Assembly (NCBI GenBank): GCA_015655585.1
Contig: JAATEV010000039.1
Span: forward strand, 1 to 64,000
DNA: 64,000 nucleotides
Source: Terriglobales bacterium
GTDB lineage: Bacteria; Acidobacteriota; Terriglobia; Terriglobales; Acidobacteriaceae
Direction of reading: 5' to 3'
The position numbers and the translations under genes were made by a program. Positions 18,480 to 28,217 of the stretch are shown here, one piece after another (positions within the stretch are counted from its first letter, which is position 1; each line of letters starts with the position of its first letter). The notes under the pieces were generated by a model. That model had not been told where the DNA came from. It made no database searches and saw nothing but the letters and a program-made list of their open reading frames with translations.

Positions 18480-20006
18480 TCACAATCCCCGGGCCCGCTC
18501 AATCGCCCGAACCACCGCCCGCGCCTTGTTCTCGCACTCTTCAAACTCCTTCTCCGGCACCGAGTCCGCCACAATCCCCGCACCCGCCTGAAAGTGTCCC
18601 TTCTCGCCATTCATATACAGCGTGCGAATCGCAATGCACGAGTCCAGATTCCCGCTGAAGTCCGCATACAGCACGCTCCCGCCATACACCCCGCGCCGCG
18701 CCGGTTCCAGCTCTTCAATAATCTCCATCGCACGAATCTTCGGCGCGCCGCTCAACGTCCCCGCCGGGAAACAAGCCTTGAAAGCATCCAGAGCACTCAG
18801 CTCCGGCCTCAGCTTTCCTTCCAGAGCGCTTACCAGATGCATCACATGGCTGTAGCGCTCCACGAACATCAAATCCTTCACCCGCACCGACCCGAACTCG
18901 CTCACCCGCCCCACATCGTTGCGCCCCAAGTCTACCAGCATCACATGCTCGGCCACTTCCTTCTGATCCGCACGCAGATCGGCTTCAATCGCCCGGTCCT
19001 CAACCTCGTCCGCGCTACGCGGTCTTGTCCCCGCAATCGGCCTGTACTCCACCTCGCGCCCATGCACCCGCACCAGCAGCTCCGGCGAGGAGCCCACAAT
19101 ATGCCCCACCGTGCTCTTCTTCCCGTCCTCCATTCCGAACCGCAGAAAGTACATATACGGCGAAGGATTCACAATCCGCAGCGCGCGATAAATGTCGAAC
19201 GCCTCCACTCCCGGCTCGCAGTCGAACCGCTGCGACAGCACGCACTGGAACACATCGCCCGAAGCGATGTACTCCTTCGTCCGGTTCACCGCCTTCAAAA
19301 ACGTAGCTTTAGGCGTCCGAGCCGTAACCTTCAGCTTGCCCTTCACCGGCCTCTTCTTCTTCCGCACCGGCAACGCCGCCGCCAGCCGCTTCTCTAACCG
19401 GTTCAGCCGCCTCACCGACCGCTCATAAGCCCCGGTCTTGGCCTCCCGCGTCAAATCCGCCGTCACGATCAGGAAGATCTCTTTCTTCACATGGTCGAAC
19501 ACGATCACCTGGTCAAAAAACATCAGGCAAGCGTCCGGAGCCCCCAGCTCATCCTTAGCCAGCGAAGGCAACTTCTCGATCAGCCTCACCACGTCATAAG
19601 CAAAGAACCCCACCGCCCCCGCGGTAAACGGAGGCAATCCCGGCAGCCGCGCCGGAGTGTGCCCACTCAGCTCCCGCTTCAGCTCTTCGAACACGTCCCC
19701 GGCAAACGTCCTCTCCCTGCGCCCCTCGCGGACCGTAATCGTCTGCCCGCGAGCCACCATCTTCTTGTAGGGCTGTATGCCGATGAACGTATAGCGGCCC
19801 ACATGCTCGCCTCCCTCCACCGACTCCAGCAGAAACGCCTCCGGCTCCTCCGCCGCAATCCGCAGAAACGCCGAAACCGGCGTCTCCAGGTCCGCAGTCA
19901 CAGTCCGGTACACCGGCACCAGCGTATGCTTGCGAGCCAGTTTGAGAAATTCGTTTGCCGAGGGCAGGGAATGGGTGTCAAGAGAAGCCATAGCTGCATC
20001 CATCAT
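18480..20006 (-). CDS. trpE: Anthranilate synthase component I
   Basis: FTAGAVGFFAYDVVR, SPSPYMYFLRFG-like block, RPIAGTRPRSADE, LVDLGRNDVGRVSEFGSV; start uncertain. Confidence 0.95.
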   Translation of the reverse strand: MMDAAMASLDTHSLPSANEFLKLARKHTLVPVYRTVTADLETPVSAFLRIAAEEPEAFLLESVEGGEHVGRYTFIGIQPYKKMVARGQTITVREGRRERTFAGDVFEELKRELSGHTPARLPGLPPFTAGAVGFFAYDVVRLIEKLPSLAKDELGAPDACLMFFDQVIVFDHVKKEIFLIVTADLTREAKTGAYERSVRRLNRLEKRLAAALPVRKKKRPVKGKLKVTARTPKATFLKAVNRTKEYIASGDVFQCVLSQRFDCEPGVEAFDIYRALRIVNPSPYMYFLRFGMEDGKKSTVGHIVGSSPELLVRVHGREVEYRPIAGTRPRSADEVEDRAIEADLRADQKEVAEHVMLVDLGRNDVGRVSEFGSVRVKDLMFVERYSHVMHLVSALEGKLRPELSALDAFKACFPAGTLSGAPKIRAMEIIEELEPARRGVYGGSVLYADFSGNLDSCIAIRTLYMNGEKGHFQAGAGIVADSVPEKEFEECENKARAVVRAIERARGL

Positions 20007-20208
20007 AACTGCGAGGCCACCCACCCCAACCCAAGCCCATAAGCTTGAGCCTTCTATCCATGAAAATCCGCGCAATCCGCGTTCGGCATAAAAAATCCGC
20101 TCTTATTCGCCGTTAAAATCCTCTTTATCACCGTTACGCCTTACCCCAATCAGCCACAAAAATAAATCTCCTCCGAAACTGTGGGAAAATGCTAGTGTCG
20201 GGACCGCG

Positions 20209-20889
20209 ATGAATCTACCCAACTCCATCACGATGAGCCGCATCGCCTCCGTGCCCCTTCTCATCTGGGTACTCTCCCCGGCGTTCCCCTTCACCGGCCA
20301 CGGAGCCTCCGGCCTGCTCGGCGGCGAGCAGGAGATCATCGCCTCCATCATCTTCATCCTGGCCAGCATCACCGACGGCCTCGATGGCTACCTCGCCCGC
20401 CGCCGTGGCCAGATCACCACCATGGGGATGCTCCTCGACCCCCTCGCCGACAAGCTCATGGTCACGGCCGCCTACATTATCCTCGTGGCCTACAACCCCC
20501 GCATCGTCGCCCCCTGGATCGCCGTCGTCGTCATTGGCCGCGAGTTCCTCGTCTCCGGTCTCCGCAGCATCGCCGCCGCCGAAGGCTTCACCATCGAGGC
20601 AAGCGAGATCGGCAAGCTCAAGACCGTCATCCAGATCGTCTCCGTCGTCGCCGCCATCCTCGCCCATCGCTGGGACTACTGGAACTGGGGCGGATTCATC
20701 ATCGCCGTCCACTTCATCGCCGTCACCTCCATCTACTGGATGACCATCGTCTCCATCATCTCCGCCGTCGACTACTTCGTAGGCTTCTGGAAGAAGATCG
20801 ACCACGCCTCCGGCGCGCGCCGCAGCTTCGTCCTCAGCCGCAAGCAGAAGTCCTCCACGCCCGCCGAGCACCCCTCCCACATCTCCTGA
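20209..20889 (+). CDS. pgsA: CDP-diacylglycerol--glycerol-3-phosphate 3-phosphatidyltransferase
   Basis: LPNSITMSRIASVP; CDP-alcohol phosphotransferase motif DGLDGYLARRRGQITTMGMLLDPLADK. Confidence 0.94.
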   Translation: MNLPNSITMSRIASVPLLIWVLSPAFPFTGHGASGLLGGEQEIIASIIFILASITDGLDGYLARRRGQITTMGMLLDPLADKLMVTAAYIILVAYNPRIVAPWIAVVVIGREFLVSGLRSIAAAEGFTIEASEIGKLKTVIQIVSVVAAILAHRWDYWNWGGFIIAVHFIAVTSIYWMTIVSIISAVDYFVGFWKKIDHASGARRSFVLSRKQKSSTPAEHPSHIS

Positions 20890-20934
20890 ATATCCCAATC
20901 GACACAAAGCCCCGCCGCAGATAAAGTTCAAAGG

Positions 20935-21969
20935 ATGAGCCCCCGAAAGAACTCCAAGCCTCTCTGCCTCTTCGCCGCCTCATTCCTTCTGGCAAGCCTG
21001 GCCACACCCGCCATTCTCAGCGCTCAGGCAACCCCGCCCCAGCAATCCCCCGCCACCCTCCCCGGCAAAGGTCTCGCCGAGCATGACTTCCTCTACGCCG
21101 GAGAGTCCGCCAACCGCCGCATCTATATCGTCCGCAACGGTCAGGTCGCCTGGTCCTACGACGACCCCGCAGGCAAAGGCGAGATCAGCGACGCCGTCCA
21201 GCTCTCCAACGGCAACATCCTCTTCGCCCACCAGTTCGGCATCACCGAGCTATCCCCCGACAAAAAAGTCCTCTGGCACTACGACGTCCCCGCCGGGCAC
21301 GAGGTCCACACAGCCATCCCCATCGGCGCCACCCACGTCCTCTTCGTCCAGAACGGCGACCCCGCCGTCCTCCGCGTCATCAACACCACCACCAACGCCG
21401 TAGAAAAAGAGCTCCCCCTTCAGGTAGCGAACCCCAAAAACACCCACCTCCAGTTCCGCCACGCCCGCCTCACCTCCAAGGGAACCATCCTCATAGCCCA
21501 CATGGACTCCAACAAAGTAGTCGAGTACGACTCCGACGGCAAAGAGCTATGGTCCTTCCCCGCGCCCAGCGCCTGGAGCGTCGAGCCCCTCGCCAACGGC
21601 AACGTCCTCATCATCGACCGCACCGGCGTCCGCGAGATCACCCGCCGCGGCGATGCCGTCTGGTCCTGGCTCCGCACCGATACCCCCGACTACCGCATGT
21701 CCAGCCTGCAAGAGGCATGGCGTCTTCCCAACGGCAACACCGTCATCAACAACTGGTCCACGCCTCGCCAGCGCCCCGGCGACCCCGCCTTCGCGCCCAC
21801 GCAGCTCCCGGTACAGGCTATCGAGCTGACCCCCGACAAAAAAGTAGTCTGGGCCCTCCGCGCATGGGACAACCCCAACCTCGGAGCCTCCACCACCTTC
21901 CAGTTCCTAGACAAAGCCTCCGCCAACCCCCAGGCCCCCGAAGACGTTCACTTCGGCGATATCCACTAA
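20935..21969 (+). CDS. Secreted PQQ-like/arylsulfotransferase-like beta-propeller protein
   Basis: Signal peptide; repeats of NGNILFAHQFGITELSPDKKVLWHYD, NGNVLIIDRTGVREI, NGNTVINNW. Confidence 0.75.
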   Translation: MSPRKNSKPLCLFAASFLLASLATPAILSAQATPPQQSPATLPGKGLAEHDFLYAGESANRRIYIVRNGQVAWSYDDPAGKGEISDAVQLSNGNILFAHQFGITELSPDKKVLWHYDVPAGHEVHTAIPIGATHVLFVQNGDPAVLRVINTTTNAVEKELPLQVANPKNTHLQFRHARLTSKGTILIAHMDSNKVVEYDSDGKELWSFPAPSAWSVEPLANGNVLIIDRTGVREITRRGDAVWSWLRTDTPDYRMSSLQEAWRLPNGNTVINNWSTPRQRPGDPAFAPTQLPVQAIELTPDKKVVWALRAWDNPNLGASTTFQFLDKASANPQAPEDVHFGDIH

Positions 21970-21984
21970 GCAGTACGTAGCGAA

Positions 21985-22108
21985 GCCCTCCCGTAGGTCG
22001 GCAGAAAAATCTTCCAACCGACCAGCGGGAGGCCCACGCGAAGCGATAAAAAGGCGTGAAACGCCCGCGCGCCGCGCAGGCGGCCCGTCCGGCAGGACTA
22101 AATCTCTT
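21985..22108 (+). repeat. Structured intergenic repeat, copy 2
   Basis: Same 31-mer and hairpin plan as 11164-11297. Confidence 0.85.
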
Positions 22109-23630
22109 ACTGCAAAATCGGAATCCCAGCGATCCGCCGAGACCACTCCTCCGGCCCCGTCTTATGCACGCTCGTCCCCTTGCTGTCGACGGCCACGGTC
22201 ACCGGCATGTCCTTCACCTCGAACTCGTAGATCGCCTCCATGCCAAGGTCTTCGAACGCCAGCACCTTCGAGCTCTTGATCGCCTTCGACACCAGGTACG
22301 CCGCGCCGCCAATCGCAATCAGGTAAACCGCCTCATAGTCCTTGATCGCCTCAATCGCCGCATCGCCGCGCTCCGCCTTGCCGATCATTCCCAGCAACCC
22401 GGTCTCCTTCAGCATCTGCCGCGTGAACTTGTCCATGCGCGTCGCCGTCGTCGGTCCCGCCGGTCCCACGGCCTCGTCCCGCACCGCCGCCACCGGCCCC
22501 ACGTAGTAGATAAACCGCCCCGTAAAGTCCACCGGCAGCTTCTCGCCGCGTGACAGCATGTCCGTCATCCGCTTATGCGCCGCATCGCGTCCCGTCAGCA
22601 GCTTGCCCGAGAGCAGCAACACCTCGCCCGGCTTCCACGTCTTCGTCTCCTCATGCGTCACCGTGTCCAGATTCACCTTCCGAGCCGTATGTACGTCATA
22701 CTCCAGCTTCGGCCACAGGCTCAGGTCCGGCGGGTCGACCATCACCGGCCCGCTTCCATCCAGCTTGAAGTGCAGATGCCTCGTCGCCGCGCAGTTAGGA
22801 ATCATCGCTACCGGCAGGTTCGCCGCGTGCGTCGGATAGTCCATGATCTTCACGTCCAGCACGGTCGTCAGCCCGCCCAACCCCTGCGCGCCAATCCCCA
22901 GCCTGTTCACCTTCTCGTACAGCTCAATCCGCAGCTCTTCGATCTTCGTCTTAGGCCCACGCGCAATCAGCTCCTGCATGTCGATCGGGTCCATCAAGGA
23001 CTCCTTCGCCAGCACCATCGCCTTCTCCGCCGTGCCTCCAATCCCGATCCCCAGCATTCCCGGCGGACACCATCCCGCTCCCATCGTCGGCACCGTCTTC
23101 AGCACCCAGTCCACAATCGAGTCCGAAGGGTTCAGCATCGCAAACTTGCTCTTCGCCTCCGAGCCGCCGCCCTTTGACGCCACCGTAATGTCCACATTGC
23201 CGCCCGCCACCAACTCCACCACCACCATCGCCGGAGTATTGTCCTTCGTGTTCTTCCGCGTAAACGCCGGATCGGCCAGCACGCTCCCCCGCAACAGGTT
23301 ATCCGGATCCAGCCACGCCTCGCGCACGCCCTGATCGATCATCTCCTGCATCGTCATCAGCCCCTTGGCGCTGGGCTCCCACTTCACCTCCATGCCCACC
23401 TTCACAAACGCCGTCACGATCCCCGTATCCTGGCAGATCGGACGATGCCCCTCCGCGCACATCCGCGAATTAATCAGGATCTGCGCCATCGCGTCCTTCG
23501 CTGCGTGGCTCTGTTCCTTCTCATAGGCTTTCGCCAGGTTCGTAATGTAGTCCTCTGGATGGTAAAAGCTGATGTACTGCAATGCATTCGCAACACTGCG
23601 AATAAGGTCGTCCTGCTTAATCGTCGCCAT
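22107..23630 (-). CDS. Class I (iron-sulfur) fumarate hydratase
   Basis: ICQDTGIVTAFVKVGMEV, GGNVDITVASKGGGSEAKSKFAML, CPPGMLGIGIGGTAEKAM, AIGGAAYLVSKAIKSSKVLAF. Confidence 0.94.
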   Translation of the reverse strand: MATIKQDDLIRSVANALQYISFYHPEDYITNLAKAYEKEQSHAAKDAMAQILINSRMCAEGHRPICQDTGIVTAFVKVGMEVKWEPSAKGLMTMQEMIDQGVREAWLDPDNLLRGSVLADPAFTRKNTKDNTPAMVVVELVAGGNVDITVASKGGGSEAKSKFAMLNPSDSIVDWVLKTVPTMGAGWCPPGMLGIGIGGTAEKAMVLAKESLMDPIDMQELIARGPKTKIEELRIELYEKVNRLGIGAQGLGGLTTVLDVKIMDYPTHAANLPVAMIPNCAATRHLHFKLDGSGPVMVDPPDLSLWPKLEYDVHTARKVNLDTVTHEETKTWKPGEVLLLSGKLLTGRDAAHKRMTDMLSRGEKLPVDFTGRFIYYVGPVAAVRDEAVGPAGPTTATRMDKFTRQMLKETGLLGMIGKAERGDAAIEAIKDYEAVYLIAIGGAAYLVSKAIKSSKVLAFEDLGMEAIYEFEVKDMPVTVAVDSKGTSVHKTGPEEWSRRIAGIPILQ

Positions 23631-23829
23631 AAAAGTGGATATATCCCTCGCTAAACATTCTAGGCGCGGCATCCGGCGCTCGTCACGTGGAACCTCGCCT
23701 TCGCCCTGAATCACAAGGGAATTACATCCTTACACTCCCTGCCCCATATGATTGGCGGCAGGAGACCGTCTAACCTGTTTGGGCTTTCAAGCCTTGCGGC
23801 TTTTCCTCCAGCCTGAGAGGATATCGGGC

Positions 23830-24015
23830 ATGAATGAAAGTTTGCTAAGGTCGTCTCTGGTCATCTTGGCGGGCGTTTCGGTCGCAGGCTTGCTAGGGTG
23901 GATGTTAGAGAAGGCGTCTCCCAAATCAAAGTTGCGAAACGCCCTTCTGGACGCCCTGATGACCGGAGTGTGTGTCTATGCGGCCCTGACGATTGACTCC
24001 ATCCTGCTGAAATAA
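23830..24015 (+). CDS. Small membrane protein (61 aa), unknown function
   Basis: MNESLLRSSLVILAGVSVAGLLGWMLEKASPKSKLRNALLDALMTGVCVYAALTIDSILLK; two hydrophobic segments. Confidence 0.55.
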   Translation: MNESLLRSSLVILAGVSVAGLLGWMLEKASPKSKLRNALLDALMTGVCVYAALTIDSILLK

Positions 24016-24050
24016 CTCTCTAAGGGAGTTAAATATGTAATTCCCAATCA

Positions 24051-24082
24051 AAAGCGGCGAAGCCCAAAGGCTCCGCCGCCGG
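24051..24082 (-). terminator. Intrinsic terminator-like hairpin for the beta-barrel gene
   Basis: cggcgaagcccaaaggctccgccg, minus-strand tail cttttg. Confidence 0.7.
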
Positions 24083-24100
24083 AAACCACGCAATCAGTGC

Positions 24101-24835
24101 CTATCGAATTCTTCCGAACCGGTACACCACGCCAAAGTTCATTCCCCAGTTGTTCTGGATCGACCCCGCGCTCGGGGTCCGGAAGTCATCCGGGCTCGAC
24201 CGGAAGAATGTCCCCACATACGTCGGCTCCACGCGGAACGCCAGGTTCGGGTAGAAGTTGTAATCCAGGTTCGCGCCCACGCTGAACACCGGCTTCGTCT
24301 GCGATTGCCACACGCCCAACTCGCCCGAAGGGAAGCCCTTGCTGTCGCCGTCGAACTTGCCGATCGCCGCGCCCGCTTCTCCCGTCACGCTGACCGCAAG
24401 CTTCTCCTTGGTATACAGCCGATACGCCACGCCGCCCATGAACGGATACGTCGAGACCTTCGGGTTGTATCCCAGGAACGATTCCGCCCCAAGCTGGTTC
24501 TGGATCTTTGCATTACCATACAGCCCACGGATATCGCCGATAATGCCCAGCTTCTCATTCAGGAAGTACGTCGTCGTCATAAAGAACGACACATCGTTGT
24601 TCTTCAGCAGCGTCTCTCCCGACTGGGAGCGCAGATATCCGCCTCCGCCCGCTACCTCGAAGCGATGGTTGTACGTGGCCTCGATCTCTCTCGCAATACG
24701 GGCCTGCCGGTTCGCATTCGATTCCCGGCGCGCCCTGCGCGTCATCTGTGCCTCTGCGCTTACTCCGCCGGCGAGCAACGCCGCCAGCAACACTGCCGTT
24801 CCATACCGCACCTTCAACCTCAAACCGAACATCAA
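24101..24835 (-). CDS. Outer-membrane beta-barrel protein
   Basis: Signal peptide, alternating beta pattern, C-terminal NWGMNFGVVYRFGRIR. Confidence 0.75.
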   Translation of the reverse strand: MMFGLRLKVRYGTAVLLAALLAGGVSAEAQMTRRARRESNANRQARIAREIEATYNHRFEVAGGGGYLRSQSGETLLKNNDVSFFMTTTYFLNEKLGIIGDIRGLYGNAKIQNQLGAESFLGYNPKVSTYPFMGGVAYRLYTKEKLAVSVTGEAGAAIGKFDGDSKGFPSGELGVWQSQTKPVFSVGANLDYNFYPNLAFRVEPTYVGTFFRSSPDDFRTPSAGSIQNNWGMNFGVVYRFGRIR

Positions 24836-24990
24836 CGATTACTCCTGCACAAGCCGCGCTTTGCTATGGTGGAACTCAAGGTAGGTCCGCCGGAAAACGG
24901 CAACCTTCCTTATTAGAACATCCGAAGCCCGTCCCGGCATCGTTCCCCGCCGGAATACTTCCGCATATCCCCACAGGAGACACCCCGAAC

Positions 24991-25551
24991 ATGGCCAGGA
25001 ACGCATCCAGCAAACGAAGCAGCGGCGGCGCCGGACGCCTCCTCCTCGGTTTTCTCCTCGGCATCGTGGCCACCGCCGCCGGTCTCTTCTGCTATCTCAA
25101 ATTCAGCCCCCTGCCCGTAGCCGTGGCCGACGCACCCCTCCCCTTCGAGAAAGAGATCGTCCGCCTGCCCCTCCACGCCCGCATCGACCGCGAACAGAAG
25201 ACCCCGCCCTTCGGCATCAGCGAAGACGTCTATGAGTCTGGAGCCCACATCTACCGCGCCCAGTGCGCCGCCTGCCACGGAACCCCCGGCCACGACGTCC
25301 CCTACGCCCGCCACATGTTCCCCTCCGCGCCCCAGCTCTGGAAGAAGCATGGCGCCCACGGAGTCGTAGGCGTCAGCGATGACGACGCGGGCGAGACCTA
25401 CTGGAAGGTGGCCAACGGCGTCCGCCTCACCGGAATGCCCTCCTACAGCCACGTCCTCTCCGACACCCAGATGTGGCAGGTAAGCCTCCTGCTCAAAAAC
25501 GCCGACAAAGACCTCCCTGACCCCGTCCGCAAAATTCTGTCCACGCCATAG
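24991..25551 (+). CDS. Membrane-anchored monoheme cytochrome c
   Basis: N-terminal TM, CAACH heme motif, distal Met region GMPSYSHVLSDTQMWQVSLLLKN. Confidence 0.9.
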   Translation: MARNASSKRSSGGAGRLLLGFLLGIVATAAGLFCYLKFSPLPVAVADAPLPFEKEIVRLPLHARIDREQKTPPFGISEDVYESGAHIYRAQCAACHGTPGHDVPYARHMFPSAPQLWKKHGAHGVVGVSDDDAGETYWKVANGVRLTGMPSYSHVLSDTQMWQVSLLLKNADKDLPDPVRKILSTP

Positions 25552-25552
25552 C

Positions 25553-26377
25553 TCAGTTCTCAGACGGATGCTCCACATGTTCCACCACAATCGTCTCCAC
25601 CGGAGCCTTCCCCGCCTGCAACTTCAGCCCAAGCTGTTCCTGCAACGCCGTAAACAGCGAAGGCCCCGCATCCGCCGCAGCTAGCGCAGCCGAGCCGCTC
25701 GGCGCAGCGGCCAGATCATCCGGCGTCCACGTCAAAACAGCGTCGTAACGTCCCGTAAGCCCCGTCTTGTCCACCACCAGTCGATTCCCCGTCTCCGGCT
25801 TATGAGAAAGATCGCCGACCAGATCGCTCATCCTGATGCCGCTCGCCGTAATCTTCCCTCGACCCTCACGTATCGAAATACCCTGACGCTTGTCCTGCGA
25901 AGTCGGCGTAAGCTTCGGCCCACCCTTAGCCACCACCAGCTCATACACCGGCAGCTCTTTCGTCACATGCTTCACCGTCAGCTTGAACCGATCTTCCAGC
26001 AGAGCCCGTACTCGCAACTCCATATTTCTGCCTCTCTGCTCGCGAGTCAGGTTCTTCTCTGCCTCCACCACCGCATGGTCTTCCTTCGCCTCAATAGCGA
26101 ACTGTTCGGAAGACACCCACGACGGCACGCCCTCAAGTTGAGCATCCGATTTCAGCTCATAGGCCAGCATGATCAGGGCTTTGAGCGAGCTTTTCGACGA
26201 AAAATTTCCGCCAGAGGAATTCATGCTGATGTCCGTCGATTCATGACCCGGCCCCAGCGTCCTGATCGGTTTAACCGTAGCCACGTCAAACGAGGGCAGG
26301 GAACTACCTGAACCGGCAGTCTGCCCCAACAGCGTGCCGGGCAGCAAGGCAGAAAGTATCAACAATCGTCGCAGCAT
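25553..26377 (-). CDS. TIGR03435 family secreted protein
   Basis: FDVATVKPI, LKALIMLAYELK, LLEDRFKLTVKHVTKELPVYELVVAKGGPKL, DKTGLTGRYDAVLTWTPD. Confidence 0.92.
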   Translation of the reverse strand: MLRRLLILSALLPGTLLGQTAGSGSSLPSFDVATVKPIRTLGPGHESTDISMNSSGGNFSSKSSLKALIMLAYELKSDAQLEGVPSWVSSEQFAIEAKEDHAVVEAEKNLTREQRGRNMELRVRALLEDRFKLTVKHVTKELPVYELVVAKGGPKLTPTSQDKRQGISIREGRGKITASGIRMSDLVGDLSHKPETGNRLVVDKTGLTGRYDAVLTWTPDDLAAAPSGSAALAAADAGPSLFTALQEQLGLKLQAGKAPVETIVVEHVEHPSEN

Positions 26378-26421
26378 GTCCTCTTGGACGCGCCACCCAC
26401 GCCATAGTCCCGTCTCCCAGC

Positions 26422-26460
26422 AAAAAAATACGGCCCGAATCTCGTCAGAGATTCGGGCCG
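26422..26460 (-). terminator. Strong intrinsic terminator of the DUF481 gene
   Basis: cggcccgaatctc-gtca-gagattcgggccg; minus-strand T-run atttttttg. Confidence 0.92.
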
Positions 26461-26477
26461 CACATACCAGCCAAAAG

Positions 26478-27656
26478 TTAGAAGCTGTAGCCAATACCCG
26501 TAACAAACTGGAAGCTGTTCTTGTCATATCCCACAGCCGGATTGTTCAGGAAGTTGTCCGTAATGTTCACGTTCGCCGAGAACCGCTTATAAACCGGGAA
26601 CGTCAGCCCCGCCGAGATGATTGCCGAGTACGCATTCGTATCGTTCCATCCAATGATGTAGCTTCCGCTCTCATTGAACAGCAGCTTCCCAGGCAGCGTC
26701 CGCGTATAAATCTCGGCAAACGTCGAACCGATCAGGTTCTCGCTCACCGTAGGCGGCTGGAAGTTCTGCCGCTCATAATGAACATCGGCCTTCACGTCCA
26801 ACTCCTGCTTCGCGTCCTTGATTGCGGTCCACCCGATACCGCCCCCGTAGATCTGTTGCAGATTCAGGCCCTGCGAGAAGTTGTGGTCGAACGACAACCC
26901 CGCAAACCCATACAGCCGCTGCGAGAAGTACTTGTCATGCTCAAAGTCCGCATGGAAGATGCTTGTCTTCGCCACCGCATCGGGAGTAGGAGGATTCGTC
27001 TGCGGAATCGTCGGCTGCGTCAGCTTGCCATACGTCTCCAGCATGTTGAACGTGGTCTTCGTGCGCGGCGGCAGAAACGACACAGTCGGAATCGCCCTCA
27101 CCAGCGCAACCGTAGCGTTGATGCTGGAGCCATACTGCGTAGCCTGTACGTCCGACGCGCCGAACGTCAGTGCGCCCTTCCATCCCTGGAGCGGACCCGG
27201 ATGAGCATGGATCTCTTTCTCGAAGGTGGTCTGATCGATGATGAAGCCAATGTCCTTCGTCGCCGTAGTCTTCGCTTCCCCTGCGGCGTTCGTATCCGTA
27301 ATGCCGTCCGCCCCGTAGGTCAGCGTACCGGCTTGCAGCTTCGAGTGGCGGTTCAGCCTCTCGCCGTTCCTCACCACCACAAACCCGCCATGCGACTTCA
27401 GCTCCTTGATCTTGCTCAATGGAACCGTCACTTCGCCCACGGTATCGCTCTTGAAGAGGATGGAGTCGCCCGCGCCACGCTCCAGCGTACCGGTCAACTG
27501 GTCGCCGTTCGCAAATACGAGCACATCCGGCTCAGGCTTCGCTGCCTGTCCGGCGGCAAATATACTCTGGGAAAATAGAACTGACGTCAGGCCCAAAAGC
27601 AGCAGGCTGGTCGTGGCCGGCCTGCAGACGGTGGTTGTTTTTTTATCGATACTCAT
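26478..27656 (-). CDS. DUF481-domain outer-membrane-like protein
   Basis: Signal peptide; beta-barrel repeat strands; C-terminal FQFVTGIGYSF ending in aromatic residue. Confidence 0.85.
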   Translation of the reverse strand: MSIDKKTTTVCRPATTSLLLLGLTSVLFSQSIFAAGQAAKPEPDVLVFANGDQLTGTLERGAGDSILFKSDTVGEVTVPLSKIKELKSHGGFVVVRNGERLNRHSKLQAGTLTYGADGITDTNAAGEAKTTATKDIGFIIDQTTFEKEIHAHPGPLQGWKGALTFGASDVQATQYGSSINATVALVRAIPTVSFLPPRTKTTFNMLETYGKLTQPTIPQTNPPTPDAVAKTSIFHADFEHDKYFSQRLYGFAGLSFDHNFSQGLNLQQIYGGGIGWTAIKDAKQELDVKADVHYERQNFQPPTVSENLIGSTFAEIYTRTLPGKLLFNESGSYIIGWNDTNAYSAIISAGLTFPVYKRFSANVNITDNFLNNPAVGYDKNSFQFVTGIGYSF

Positions 27657-27970
27657 GCCTTAAAAATAGACCAACTGTAAGGAACGGGATGTTTAAAAAG
27701 AAGGCTCTCTGTTCGTAAAATTGAAAACAATTGCATCCCGAAACCTCCCTCCAGTGCAACGACAGCAGTTCTCCAGAAACCTCGCCAAACGTATTTTCCC
27801 CGCAATTGGAGCGGCTTTTCCGCACAGCGTCCACCCGCAGGCAACGCAGCCGCGGCCCTCTCTTCCGCTAAAGAATTCATTTCCCCTTTTGGAACCATCC
27901 ATCCCTTCGGGCAATCCTGTATCAACAAATACAGACCAACAGGAAGCAATACAGATTAAAGGGAAGCAGT

Positions 27971-28110
27971 CGCTGGTGCCGTTGCTGTTGTTCTTGCTAT
28001 TGCCTGTTTTTTTGGTTTGTCATTCCCGAAGCGAATCTGCGTTTGCTGTCGCTGTCGTTGCCGTTGCTGTTGTAGTTGTAGTTGCTGTTGTTCTTGCCGT
28101 TGTCTTTCCC
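27971..28110 (+). repeat. TTGNNG hexamer-like arrays
   Basis: gttgctgttgttcttgctattgcctg and ctgtcgctgtcgttgccgttgctgttgtagttgtagttgctgttgttcttgccgttgtc. Confidence 0.85.
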
Positions 28111-28127
28111 CAAGGCACCCCAAACCC

Positions 28128-28192
28128 CGTCATTTCGACCGAAGCAGCTCACAGTTTCATCGTGAGCTGCGAAGCGGAGAAACCCGCTTCTC
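28128..28192. repeat. GTCATTTCGACCGAAGC...GCGAAGCGGAGAAACCCGC palindrome
   Basis: gcagctcac-agtttcatc-gtgagctgc 9-bp stem, flanked by partly complementary tttcgaccg/cggagaaa. Confidence 0.75.
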
Positions 28193-28217
28193 TACCCATG
28201 CCTCACCCCGGCCCATA

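Noticed and set aside
23800-23830. TPP riboswitch from a CTGAGA string
   Set aside because: Only the short CTGAGA string is present; other conserved TPP elements are missing and the downstream gene is not thiamine-related.
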